A stretch of DNA of 29,407 bases from DATGUA01 sp035301545 (lineage in GTDB: Bacteria; Bacillota; Clostridia; Tissierellales; Tissierellaceae): NCBI GenBank assembly GCA_035301545.1, contig DATGUA010000023.1, positions 1 through 29,407 on the forward strand. The letters are read 5' to 3'. The notes beneath the pieces were generated by a model. The model was not told where the DNA came from, searched no databases, and was given only the letters and a program-made list of their open reading frames with translations. Below, piece by piece: positions 1 to 8,036 of the stretch; the stretch's first letter is position 1; every line of letters starts with the position of its first letter. A program made the position numbers and the translations under genes.

Positions 1-1
1 T

Positions 2-2695
2 ATGGATTGGTATAAAAAAGAAATAAAAGAGGTTCTTACAGAATTAAAAACAAATTCAGATATTGGTTTAGAGGAAACAGAAGTTGAACTAAGACTGAAT
101 AAATATGGAGCAAATGAACTTAGAGAAGAAAAAGGAACTACATTCTTATCTAAACTAATTGCTCAATTTTCGGACTTTTTAGTACTTATATTAATTGGAG
201 CAGCTATTATTTCAATAGTAGTTGGTGAATCAAAAGATGCTATTGTTATATTAGTAATAGTAGTTGTAAATGCATTTTTAGGAATGTATCAGGAGGGAAA
301 AGCAGAAAAAGCATTAGATGCATTAAAGGAGATGGCTTCTCCTAATGCAAAAGTAATAAGAGATGGGAAAGCCGTAGTGATACCTGCAAGTAGACTAATT
401 CCTGGTGATATTGTTTTATTAGAGACTGGAGATATAATTCCGGCAGATTTACGACTGGTTGAAAGTTTAAATCTTAAGGTCGAAGAAGCTTCTTTAACAG
501 GTGAGTCTGCACCAGTTGAAAAGATGGCAAATGAAGTCTATAGGGAGGAAACCTCATTAGGTGATAGGTATAATATGGCTTATATGAGTACAGTTGTTAC
601 CTATGGAAGAGGTAAAGGAGTAGTAGTAAATACAGGGCATGAAAGTGAGATAGGAAAGATAGCTACAATGATACAAAGTTTTGAGGATGAGACTACTCCA
701 CTTCAAAGGAAGTTAAATCAATTAGGGAAAGTATTAGGTATAGCAACTATTGTAATCTGTATAGTTATATTTGGAATAGGTCTATTACAAGGTAGGGAAG
801 TATTAGAAATGCTTATGGTAGCTATAAGTTTAGCAGTAGCCGCTATACCAGAAGGTCTTCCAGCTATTGTTACTATAGTATTAGCAATGGGTATGAATAA
901 AATGGTAAAAAATCATGCTATAGTAAAGAAATTACTTGCAGTTGAGACTTTAGGGTGCACTACAGTAATATGTTCTGATAAAACTGGGACCTTAACCCAA
1001 AATGAAATGACAGTTATAAAGGCATATGTAGATGATAAGATACTTGATATTACAGGTACGGGATATCAGCCATGTGGTGAATTTAAAATAGGAGAAAAAG
1101 AAATTTCCTTAAATTCTTTTAATAATTTAAACACCTTGCTATCTATAGGGATATTAGCAAATGATGCAAGATTAGAAATGGAAGATGATTTATATAAGAT
1201 TATAGGAGATCCAACTGAAGGTGCTTTAGTAACCTTAGCTGGAAAAGCTAATATAACAAGTGAAGATATAAATCGAGAATTTCCTAGGGTGGAAGAAATT
1301 CCATTTGATTCTGAGAGAAAGATGATGACAACATTCCATAGAGACTTTATACCTGACAAAGTTGTATCCTTTACTAAAGGGGCGCCAGATATTGTCTTAA
1401 GTAAATGTAAGTTTATTAAAGAAGGAGATAAGGTTGTACCGTTTACTGAAGATTTGAAGAAAAAGGTATTACAAGTTAATAATAAATTTGCTAAAAATGC
1501 ATTGAGAGTATTAGCTTTTGCATATAAAGAATATGATAATTTACCTGATGAAATAATTTCTGATAATATTGAATCTAATATGGTTTTGGTAGGACTAGTT
1601 GGAATGATTGACCCACCAAGATCTGAGGCAAAAGAGGCAATAAAACTTTGTAAACGAGCAGGTATAAATACAATAATGATAACTGGTGACTATAAAGAAA
1701 CTGCATTTGCAATTGCTAAAGACTTAGGCATAGCAGAAACTGAAGATCAATCAATGATGGGATCGGAATTAAACAATATATCAGATGAAGATTTAAGAGA
1801 AGTAGTAAAGAATACAAAGGTATTTTCCAGAGTTTCACCTGAACATAAGGTAAGAATTATATCTGCATTAAAAGATAATGGTAATATTGCTGCCATGACA
1901 GGAGATGGCGTAAATGATGCTTTAGCATTAAAAAGATCAGATATTGGTGTATCTATGGGTATTACAGGGACAGATGTTGCAAAAAATACTGCTGATCTAA
2001 TTCTAACAGATGATAATTTTGCAAGTATTGTTTCTGCGGTTAAGGAAGGTAGAATTATATACGATAATATTAAGAAATCTGTAGCTTTTTTATTGTCATG
2101 TAATATAGGAGAAATATTATTGGTATTTGCAAGTATACTTCTAAATTTACCTGTTCCATTAATTCCAATCCAGTTGCTTTGGCTAAATTTAGTTACAGAT
2201 AGTTTCCCAGCATTAGCTCTTGGAGTTGAGAAAGGGGATCCTGATATTATGAATCAGGAACCTAGAGATCCAGATGAACCAATACTAAATAAAAAGATGA
2301 CACAGGGAATAATACTACAGAGTATTGCAATTGCAATATCTTCATTTGGAGCTTATTGGTGGGCAATTAGTAGATATGGATTGAATAATATGTTGGAGGT
2401 AAGAACTATAACCTTTGTAACATTAATTACAGCAGAATTATTAAGAGCCTTTTCTGCTAGATCATCTAAATATACAATGGTTAAGATAGGTATATTATCG
2501 AATAAACAGTTAGTACAGGGAGTATTATTGTCCTTTATTTTGATGTTAATAATAATTTATCTACCATTTTTGAATCCAATATTTAGTACATTTCCATTAG
2601 GGTTAAATGATTGGAAAATTATATTACTCTTTGCATTGATTCCAGTATTGCTAGGAGAAGTAACCAAATTTATAATGGGAAAGAGACACAACTAG
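2..2695 (+). CDS. Cation-translocating P-type ATPase, Ca2+ (SERCA/PMCA-like) type
   Basis: This 897-residue membrane pump uses ATP to move a cation, most likely Ca2+ out of the cell. The actuator-domain TGES motif is at about residues 166-169. The M4 motif PEGLP (about 283-287) is typical of Ca2+ pumps. The phosphorylated Asp lies in DKTGT (D326), and the hinge motif TGDGVND is at about 633-639. M5 carries NxGE (N701, E704) and M6 carries NLVTD (N729, D733), matching Ca2+-ligand positions of SERCA. Length and the order N-terminal cation domain, M1-M4, P/N domain, M5-M10 are complete. The ATG lies at the window edge, so its ribosome binding site cannot be seen, but the N-terminus looks like a normal family start. 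It ends in TAG and is followed by decayed sequence and then a terminator. Ca2+ rather than Mn2+ specificity is inferred from motifs only. Confidence 0.93.
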   Translation: MDWYKKEIKEVLTELKTNSDIGLEETEVELRLNKYGANELREEKGTTFLSKLIAQFSDFLVLILIGAAIISIVVGESKDAIVILVIVVVNAFLGMYQEGKAEKALDALKEMASPNAKVIRDGKAVVIPASRLIPGDIVLLETGDIIPADLRLVESLNLKVEEASLTGESAPVEKMANEVYREETSLGDRYNMAYMSTVVTYGRGKGVVVNTGHESEIGKIATMIQSFEDETTPLQRKLNQLGKVLGIATIVICIVIFGIGLLQGREVLEMLMVAISLAVAAIPEGLPAIVTIVLAMGMNKMVKNHAIVKKLLAVETLGCTTVICSDKTGTLTQNEMTVIKAYVDDKILDITGTGYQPCGEFKIGEKEISLNSFNNLNTLLSIGILANDARLEMEDDLYKIIGDPTEGALVTLAGKANITSEDINREFPRVEEIPFDSERKMMTTFHRDFIPDKVVSFTKGAPDIVLSKCKFIKEGDKVVPFTEDLKKKVLQVNNKFAKNALRVLAFAYKEYDNLPDEIISDNIESNMVLVGLVGMIDPPRSEAKEAIKLCKRAGINTIMITGDYKETAFAIAKDLGIAETEDQSMMGSELNNISDEDLREVVKNTKVFSRVSPEHKVRIISALKDNGNIAAMTGDGVNDALALKRSDIGVSMGITGTDVAKNTADLILTDDNFASIVSAVKEGRIIYDNIKKSVAFLLSCNIGEILLVFASILLNLPVPLIPIQLLWLNLVTDSFPALALGVEKGDPDIMNQEPRDPDEPILNKKMTQGIILQSIAIAISSFGAYWWAISRYGLNNMLEVRTITFVTLITAELLRAFSARSSKYTMVKIGILSNKQLVQGVLLSFILMLIIIYLPFLNPIFSTFPLGLNDWKIILLFALIPVLLGEVTKFIMGKRHN

Positions 2696-2709
2696 AAACT
2701 AAATATTAA

Positions 2710-2856
2710 ATATCAAAAGATTTAATTGGGAGTAAGTAGCCTAGTATAGCTTTAATCCAGCTATTTGAGTAGGTGTTAAATTATTCAAAGTTGGATGATT
2801 TAGGATATAAGAAACTTCAAGATGAAAAGGTAAAAGTCTATGCCTTTATGAAATAA
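2710..2856 (+). pseudogene. Decayed gene fragment with two in-frame TAG codons
   Basis: One reading frame runs through this stretch and gives protein-like sequence interrupted only by TAG at 2737-2739 and 2770-2772, ending in TAA at 2854-2856. The last 27 codons (from a GTG at 2773) read as a charged, soluble segment that includes KLDDLGYKKLQDEKVKVY. There is no ribosome binding site or usable start upstream. I do not recognise the family. It looks like the C-terminal remnant of a lost gene rather than a working one. Recoding of TAG is unlikely because neighbouring genes use TAG as a normal stop. Confidence 0.4.
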
Positions 2857-2908
2857 AATACTCCTTTCTGGTTAAATCTTATTTTGAATATTACCAGAAA
2901 GGAGTATT
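2857..2908. terminator. Bidirectional intrinsic terminator
   Basis: Perfect 16-bp inverted repeat: AATACTCCTTTCTGGT at 2857-2872 pairs with 2893-2908 across a 20-base loop. T-rich tracts flank both sides. It sits between the convergent ATPase and demethylase-like genes, so it can end transcription from both strands. Confidence 0.8.
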
Positions 2909-2973
2909 CTATTTTACTTAATCAAATTTTAATTATAGTCGCATATCTTTCAGCTATAGTATTACTAAAATAA

Positions 2974-4320
2974 TTATTTACTAAGTCTTGGAATAGAATC
3001 AGTGTTGTAATCTACATTATTAGTAAGATCAAGATATGGATATCTAGCAACGGTTGAACGAATATTCTTCATTCTATCATCTTTATTACCCCAAACAACA
3101 GTTAATTCAGTACCTATGTCTAAATATTCAGGATTAATTACACAGAGAGAAATAACATCCTTATAATAATCAGTGAATATTGGTTGCATAGATGCACCGA
3201 CTATTTCTCCTTGAGAATTTAAAACTTTATCTTGAGAATTTCCAAAACTATTAGCATTTTGGTCAAAGGGGAATACAAATTGTTTATATGGCTTCTCTTC
3301 ATTATTGAAATTAGAAGCGAATATATCGATAATATCCTCCTTATTCCAAACTAAAGTAACAATTTCTCTATGGTTTGAATTAGCAATTTTTTCTAATGCA
3401 TCCTTTCCATTGAAATCATGATCGAATTTTACCATATGACCCCAACCCAGTTCAAAAGGATTTCTATAATAATCGTGGATATTATCAGATAAGCTTCCTA
3501 AAACTGGGAAGGATAATGGGTCGAATATAAACCCATGATTTTTTTGGTACTCTAGGAACTCAGGCTCTTCGTCAAAAGGATAAGGAAAGTGTTGTCCTAT
3601 TTGTGGGAATCCATTTTCAGTATGGTTACATTGGTAAGCTAACCATCCAAGTTTTTCGATACCATAATTAGATCCGGCTTCTACAATCTTATTATATACA
3701 TCATGACTATCTTCTAATGGTCCATGGACTTCATATGCTAATGTTCCTCCCATACCCATACGAATCACTCTAACCCTATGTCCTGCGATTTCCGCATTAC
3801 AAAAACGCATGAATTTTAAATCATGTAAATCTTGTTGTGCTGCATTTTCTATAACTTCTAAACTCCTTGGGCCAGCTATTTGATAAACATAGTCTCTAAT
3901 AGATGTTTCGATAGGTTCTACTCTATACCTTCCAGAGTTTGCAAGGAAGTTTATATAAGGCTGAAAAGCGTAGGTGCCAAACTCATCTTCGCCTAAACGC
4001 AAGACTAAACCATGTTCTATAATATTACCTTTTTTAGTTACCATAATACCGTGTCGACCTGCACCAACAGGTACATTTGTAAAATTGTTTACAAAGTTTT
4101 CATTAAGCAATTTTACTGCATCAGGTCCTTTTACTGTATGCATTGACATTAATCCTGGTAGATTAGCACTAATGTAGCAACTTTTTTTCCATGAATTTGT
4201 TTCTAATCTCCAACCATTATAAGATGTTACTACTGCGTGACCACCAAAATTTTTATAATCTACTGCAGATGGAGAAAAAGGAACAGTTGGATTTAACGGA
4301 AGTGATGTAATTTTCTTCAT
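2974..4320 (-). CDS. GcvT-fold aminomethyltransferase/O-demethylase-like protein (LigM/DesA-related)
   Basis: This 448-residue cytoplasmic protein belongs to the glycine-cleavage T-protein superfamily. It is longer than GcvT itself (about 365 residues) and close to the tetrahydrofolate-dependent aromatic O-demethylases LigM and DesA. Family features visible are the N-terminal GcvT-like folate domain (for example GPDAVKLLNENFVNNF and GAGRHGIMVTKKGNI) and a C-terminal beta-barrel segment containing GEIVGASMQPIF. The expected reaction is transfer of a methyl group from a methylated substrate to tetrahydrofolate, giving 5-methyl-THF for one-carbon metabolism. Substrate is not determinable from sequence. 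The start is supported by AGGAGG a few bases upstream on the minus strand. No other glycine-cleavage gene lies nearby. It is divergent from a PucR-type regulator, which probably controls it. True GcvT function is unlikely given the length and context. Confidence 0.8.
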   Translation of the reverse strand: MKKITSLPLNPTVPFSPSAVDYKNFGGHAVVTSYNGWRLETNSWKKSCYISANLPGLMSMHTVKGPDAVKLLNENFVNNFTNVPVGAGRHGIMVTKKGNIIEHGLVLRLGEDEFGTYAFQPYINFLANSGRYRVEPIETSIRDYVYQIAGPRSLEVIENAAQQDLHDLKFMRFCNAEIAGHRVRVIRMGMGGTLAYEVHGPLEDSHDVYNKIVEAGSNYGIEKLGWLAYQCNHTENGFPQIGQHFPYPFDEEPEFLEYQKNHGFIFDPLSFPVLGSLSDNIHDYYRNPFELGWGHMVKFDHDFNGKDALEKIANSNHREIVTLVWNKEDIIDIFASNFNNEEKPYKQFVFPFDQNANSFGNSQDKVLNSQGEIVGASMQPIFTDYYKDVISLCVINPEYLDIGTELTVVWGNKDDRMKNIRSTVARYPYLDLTNNVDYNTDSIPRLSK

Positions 4321-4567
4321 AATAAAATCCTCCTATTAAAATTTATTTAATAACTACTTAGGTTATTGAATCTTCTTCAGTAATATTTATAGTTTTTAAA
4401 ATTAGAGCTAATAAGTATTATTATAAGTGATATAATAATAGAATATCCAAGCTCCACAATAAATATCCTAACGGATAATAAAAGAATATTTTTAGCAATT
4501 ACTGATAAGAATATTCAGACTAATATTATAATATCATCTATTCTATAAATATTATAGTCACAAAGTA

Positions 4568-4596
4568 TTGACATATTTACAGGGATACACTACAAT
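4568..4596 (+). promoter_or_regulatory. Sigma-A-type promoter of the PucR-type regulator
   Basis: Consensus -35 TTGACA at 4568-4573 and TACAAT at 4591-4596 with an exact 17-base spacer. A ribosome binding site AGGAGG (4615-4620) precedes the ATG at 4626. This is the best-matching promoter in the window. Confidence 0.75.
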
Positions 4597-4602
4597 TTGT
4601 AG
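4590..4602. promoter_or_regulatory. Palindromic operator candidate over the -10 box
   Basis: CTACAA-T-TTGTAG, a perfect 6+6 bp inverted repeat with one central base, overlaps the -10 hexamer of the regulator promoter. The position would suit autorepression. Binding is inferred, not shown. Confidence 0.4.
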
Positions 4603-4625
4603 CGTATAAATTTTAGGAGGTATTT

Positions 4626-6146
4626 ATGCTAATATTATCAAATATTATATATAAAAAATTAGGTAATATAATTCCATATCAGATTATTAAAAGACATTAT
4701 CAGTATAAAGTAAAAGGTGTTCGTTTTTTTGTTAAAGAACAACCATTATATGAAAATTATATTTACATTCTTAAATCAGAAGATATATATGATTTTAACC
4801 CAGACTTAAAAAATGTTTCTATTTTTCTAATTGGAAGGCCAAATAAAATTCCCAAAGAATTTTCATATGATCTCCTTTTATTTAATGAGGATATTTCAAT
4901 TCATGTTCTTTTTAATGAAATTATTAATATTTTTCAATTCTTTAATGAATGGGATAATAATTTAAATTACTGCAGTAATGATTTTGAGGGAATAAAAGAA
5001 ATGATGGATATTAGTAGAAAGTTACTTGGTGGGGCATTAGTACTTGTAGATATTCACATGAATTATCTATATTATACTAAAGATTTCCTAAAGTATAATT
5101 CTTTTTATAATCCTACTAATTCAGAATATGCAACTACAGAAATAATTAATATTTTAATTCAGGATTCTAGTTATGATAAATTAGCAACTGTAAAACAACC
5201 ATTTATCTATCCTAAATATGATTATCCAAATAAATCATTGTGTTTTAATCTATTTAAAAATAGCAAATATAATGCACGGCTTATGCTGATAAAGTCAGAT
5301 AATATATATCTTGAAGACGAAATGTTTTTATTAGAGTATTTAGGATTAAGGATTAATAAAATATTGGCTGTGCAGTCAAAAAATTCACTGCCATTAAATG
5401 TATATCACAACCTAAGAAATATTATTAGTAATCTATTAGCAGGTACTAATGTTGAGAAGCCTCTAATAAATAGTACACTTAGGGAAGTAGGATGGAAAGA
5501 AACAGATGAATATTTACTAATTTGTTTCCGTTCAAGGTTAAAAACAATACAGTATGTGGAAATTAGTCATATAAGTAATATACTTGAACTGATGTGGTCG
5601 CATGCCTGTTTAGTAAGATATAGAGATAATATAATATTATTAGTAAATAAATCTTTATCGGATTCAAATGCATATCCAGAGCCAGAACAACTAAACATGT
5701 TTTTGGATGGGTATATGATGAAAGCTGGTTTTAGTGGTGAATTTGATATTTTTCAAAATCTATATTATGCTTATAAAGAAGCTCAGGCTGCACTAGAAAT
5801 TGGGGCTACTAAAAAATTAGAGTCATATTATTACTATAATGATTATAGATTAGAGTATTTCCTTAAAAAAGGATCATTTGAGCTACCCGAAAAACTAGTT
5901 TGTAATCAAAGTTTACTTAATTTGATAGATTTTGATAATAAAAATGGTACCGAATATGTAAAAACATTAAAGGCATATTTAGAGGAAAAATATAATGCTA
6001 CACATGCTGCAGATAAATTATATATACATAGAACCACTCTTTTGAAAAGGATGGATAAAATTAAAGAGATTACCGACTTAAATTTGGATGATTGGGATAC
6101 ACGGTTACATTTAATGATTTCATATTCCATATTATTTAGAGATTAG
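4626..6146 (+). CDS. PucR/CdaR-family transcriptional regulator
   Basis: A 506-residue DNA-binding regulator. The C-terminal 60 residues carry the PucR-type helix-turn-helix: an AYLEEKYNATHAADKLYIHR segment followed by a TTLLKRMDKI segment and a final helix ending LHLMISYSI. The middle part (about 260-400) matches the degenerate GGDEF-like domain found in this family, with the usual YKEAQAALEIG helix before the HTH. The N-terminal 130 residues are probably a ligand-sensing domain but do not clearly match the classic purine-catabolism sensor. It is divergent from the demethylase-like gene, so local control of that gene and of itself is likely. The start is supported by AGGAGG and a consensus promoter. 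PucR members respond to purines, sugar acids or amino-acid derivatives; the ligand here is unknown. Confidence 0.85.
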   Translation: MLILSNIIYKKLGNIIPYQIIKRHYQYKVKGVRFFVKEQPLYENYIYILKSEDIYDFNPDLKNVSIFLIGRPNKIPKEFSYDLLLFNEDISIHVLFNEIINIFQFFNEWDNNLNYCSNDFEGIKEMMDISRKLLGGALVLVDIHMNYLYYTKDFLKYNSFYNPTNSEYATTEIINILIQDSSYDKLATVKQPFIYPKYDYPNKSLCFNLFKNSKYNARLMLIKSDNIYLEDEMFLLEYLGLRINKILAVQSKNSLPLNVYHNLRNIISNLLAGTNVEKPLINSTLREVGWKETDEYLLICFRSRLKTIQYVEISHISNILELMWSHACLVRYRDNIILLVNKSLSDSNAYPEPEQLNMFLDGYMMKAGFSGEFDIFQNLYYAYKEAQAALEIGATKKLESYYYYNDYRLEYFLKKGSFELPEKLVCNQSLLNLIDFDNKNGTEYVKTLKAYLEEKYNATHAADKLYIHRTTLLKRMDKIKEITDLNLDDWDTRLHLMISYSILFRD

Positions 6147-6476
6147 ATATTTTTAAATTACTAAAAGCTACATAAGAGAATAATAAAATTATATCTAAAA
6201 AGATAAGGTCCACCATAACAATGAATTGCCAAGTTGGTCACTTAAGGCAGACTGCACTATTACTAGGCAAAAAGTAGACCTATTGTTTTAATGGAAATAA
6301 ATATGGTATGAGTGTAATGGGTATAGGTTGTTAAAGGTCCCTAGAAGAATAGCTAGAAGATTAAAGTCTTAGGTTATAATAATGTTAGTGTAAATATCAT
6401 GTTATTTTATGCGATAAATTATATAGCACCAGCTTAAAATATAGATATTATAAAAATATAAAATGAGGGAGTAAAT
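6147..6476. other. 330-base intergenic stretch with degenerate coding traces
   Basis: No intact gene. It contains a short open frame with no ribosome binding site (ATG at about 6222, 18 codons) and, from 6293, the methyltransferase-like remnants listed separately. The downstream gene's ribosome binding site (GAGGGAG) is at 6465-6471. I see no convincing terminator for the regulator gene. Confidence 0.4.
6293..6437 (+). pseudogene. Possible decayed SAM-methyltransferase (isoaspartate methyltransferase-like) remnant
   Basis: Three short pieces in three frames follow the order expected in protein-L-isoaspartate O-methyltransferases. GNKYGMSVMGIGC (6293-6331) resembles the PGMxVLEIGxG SAM-binding loop. 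PRRIARRLK (6340-6366) and VLGYNNVSVNI (6366-6398) resemble the helix and strand before the GDG loop. The final YAINYIAPA recalls YDxIxVTAAAP. The similarity is short and judged by eye, and several frame changes and stops are needed, so this is a weak call. Confidence 0.22.
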
Positions 6477-6932
6477 ATGTACACAGAAGAGGAAGTATTT
6501 AAAGAACTACAGAAATTTTTAAATAATAGTGATAAAGAAATAGATTCGGCATATAAAATTCATAGAAAACTAGTGGATCTAATTCCTAAAGAAATAAGAA
6601 AAGAAAGTTATTTTAGATATTTAGAATTAGGAGGAACTATAGGTTTAAACGTAAAAAACTATAGAATCTACGAATATTCATATGATAAAAAAGAGGCTTT
6701 TAGAATAATTTATCCTAGTGAAGACATAGAAAATTTAAGAAAAGTAAATCTAGAACCTAATGTAAATTTTAAATTTGTGTCAACACCTAGTGTATTATTA
6801 GAAGTACAGGTAGATGAATTTAAAGAATTTAAAGATGAACAATGGGATTCTTTTAAAAAAGCAGTGGAAATAGCTTTTCAAGGTAAGGATAATCCAGTAG
6901 GAAATATGAGTAATATTAACATTATTTGGTAG
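6477..6932 (+). CDS. Hypothetical protein, 151 residues
   Basis: An intact, soluble, charged protein with a good ribosome binding site (GAGGGAG, six bases before the ATG). It starts with an acidic, helical segment (about 1-45), followed by a predicted alternating beta/alpha part with a GGTIGLNVKNYRIYEY strand region and an aromatic C-terminus. There is no signal peptide, membrane segment or cysteine motif. I do not recognise the family. It is flanked by non-coding or degenerate DNA on both sides and is probably transcribed alone. Confidence 0.65.
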   Translation: MYTEEEVFKELQKFLNNSDKEIDSAYKIHRKLVDLIPKEIRKESYFRYLELGGTIGLNVKNYRIYEYSYDKKEAFRIIYPSEDIENLRKVNLEPNVNFKFVSTPSVLLEVQVDEFKEFKDEQWDSFKKAVEIAFQGKDNPVGNMSNINIIW

Positions 6933-6991
6933 TTTATATTTAAGATTTCATCTGTTTATAAAAAGAAACCTATGAATTAGTAGGGAGGAAT

Positions 6992-7081
6992 ATGAAGTTT
7001 GAAAATAGTAATATGAACTTTTCAAGAAAGGAATCTACAATTGTGGCAATCAACGCAATCTTATTAAGATTAGGTGGTTAA
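6992..7081 (+). CDS. Possible micro-ORF, 29 residues
   Basis: An ATG preceded by a strong purine-rich site (GGGAGG at 6983-6988, three bases from the ATG, which is rather close) opens a 29-codon frame ending in TAA. The product is mildly basic with a hydrophobic C-terminal half (TIVAINAILLRLGG). It could be a small peptide gene or the surviving N-terminus of a lost gene. No homologue is recognised. Confidence 0.3.
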   Translation: MKFENSNMNFSRKESTIVAINAILLRLGG

Positions 7082-7273
7082 GAAATATTTAGAAACTATT
7101 TTATATAGAAATAGCTCTGATAGAATACCTCCAGGTAGAAATTCTAGTGTTAAATTAGAATTTCTACCTGGAAATAAAGTTTGACTTATTATTTTCCTAA
7201 TCCTAATCCACCATATAATTAATTAATTTGAAATAAAAAATTAAATTACTAATATAGAAGGGGATGTTTTGAA
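7082..7273. other. Leader region before the alarmone synthetase with a large palindrome
   Basis: Besides the palindrome at 7131-7171 listed separately, it contains TTGACT at 7181-7186 and TATAAT at 7214-7219. Their spacing of 27 bases is too wide for a normal sigma-A pair, so only the -10 is a plausible element. The ribosome binding site of the next gene is GAAGGGG at about 7258-7263. Confidence 0.35.
7131..7171. repeat. 16-bp perfect inverted repeat with 9-base loop
   Basis: CCAGGTAGAAATTCTA (7131-7146) is exactly complementary to 7156-7171. Neither side has a good run of T, so it is not a standard terminator despite the strong stem. It may be a structured leader, a protein-binding palindrome or a weak terminator for the upstream genes. 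Confidence 0.7.
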
Positions 7274-7924
7274 ATGGAAACAGGAAATGCTATAAATGTA
7301 AATCGCCTAAAAGAGGTAGAGAAAGATTTAAAAAGATTTTTAATGTTATATAAATTTGGTTTAGAGGAAATTAAAACTAAAATCAATATTTTAAATGAAG
7401 AATTTAAGTATATTCATGATTATAATCCTATAGAGCATGTCAAATCTAGAATTAAAAGTCCAGAAAGTATTTTTAAAAAATTATCTAGAAAAAACTTAGA
7501 TATTTCCTTATATTCAATAGAAAAAAATATTAAAGATATAGCTGGGATTCGTATTGTATGTTCTTTTATATCAGATATATATATTATAAGTGAAATGTTA
7601 CAAAATCAGAAAGACTTAAAGATAATAAGATATAAGGATTATATAAAAAATCCAAAACCTAATGGATATAAAAGCCTTCATTTAATTTTACAAGTGCCAG
7701 TATTTATGTCAGATGGAGTGGAGAAAGTTTATGTTGAAGTTCAGATTAGGACAATTGGAATGGATTTTTGGGCAAGTTTAGAACATAAGATCTATTATAA
7801 ATATGACAAAGATGTACCACAAAATTTAGAAGATGAATTAAAAGAAACAGCAAGAATAGTATCAGATTTAGATAAAAGAATGGAAGGACTCAATAAAGAA
7901 GTTACAGAGATAAAAGAAAATTAG
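7274..7924 (+). CDS. Small alarmone synthetase, (p)ppGpp synthetase RelQ/YjbM type
   Basis: A 216-residue cytoplasmic enzyme with a single RelA/SpoT synthetase domain that transfers pyrophosphate from ATP to GDP/GTP to make (p)ppGpp. Visible family motifs are RIKSPESIFKKL (about 59-70), DIAGIRIVCSF (88-98), NPKPNGYKSLHL (126-137), the catalytic EVQIRT (E155) and WASLEHKIYY (166-175). The HD hydrolase, TGS and ACT domains of long Rel proteins are absent, as is normal for small synthetases of about 210 residues. The C-terminal tail is a charged helix like that used for tetramer formation in RelQ. It is preceded by GAAGGGG about 10 bases from the ATG and followed by a terminator, so it appears to be monocistronic. 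An earlier in-frame ATG is blocked by a stop. Confidence 0.92.
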   Translation: METGNAINVNRLKEVEKDLKRFLMLYKFGLEEIKTKINILNEEFKYIHDYNPIEHVKSRIKSPESIFKKLSRKNLDISLYSIEKNIKDIAGIRIVCSFISDIYIISEMLQNQKDLKIIRYKDYIKNPKPNGYKSLHLILQVPVFMSDGVEKVYVEVQIRTIGMDFWASLEHKIYYKYDKDVPQNLEDELKETARIVSDLDKRMEGLNKEVTEIKEN

Positions 7925-7967
7925 ATATCTAATAATTGATGGATTTTACAATAGTTAATGAATGATT

Positions 7968-8006
7968 AATACAAAAAGACATCAAATTTGATGTCTTTTT
8001 TGTATT
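7968..8006. terminator. Bidirectional intrinsic terminator
   Basis: Inverted repeat centred on GACATCAAATTTGATGTC, flanked by A5 on the left and T6 on the right, and extended by AATAC/GTATT arms with one bulged T. It lies between the convergent alarmone synthetase and nadE and fits rho-independent termination on both strands. Confidence 0.85.
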
Positions 8007-8036
8007 AGTATTATTGGAATCATTTTCTTTGTTTTA

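Larger units (their letters stand above)
4321..4625. promoter_or_regulatory. Divergent regulatory region between demethylase-like gene and PucR-type regulator
   Basis: No gene is present. The region is strongly AT-rich. It holds the ribosome binding sites of both flanking genes and a clear promoter for the rightward gene (listed separately). Further left there is an exact direct repeat AAGAATATT at 4482-4490 and 4507-4515, and a looser copy (ATAGAATAT) at 4439-4447. A short inverted repeat TATCC-N4-GGATA lies at 4464-4477. These are candidate binding sites for the regulator; I could not place a convincing leftward promoter. Confidence 0.5.

Noticed and set aside
2737..2772. Two in-frame TAG codons as pyrrolysine or other recoding
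   Set aside because: The upstream ATPase gene and several others end in TAG, and the fragment lacks a start and ribosome binding site, so decay is the simpler reading.
7181..7219. TTGACT/TATAAT as a promoter for the alarmone synthetase
   Set aside because: The spacer is 27 bases, far from the usual 17, so the two boxes cannot form one standard promoter.
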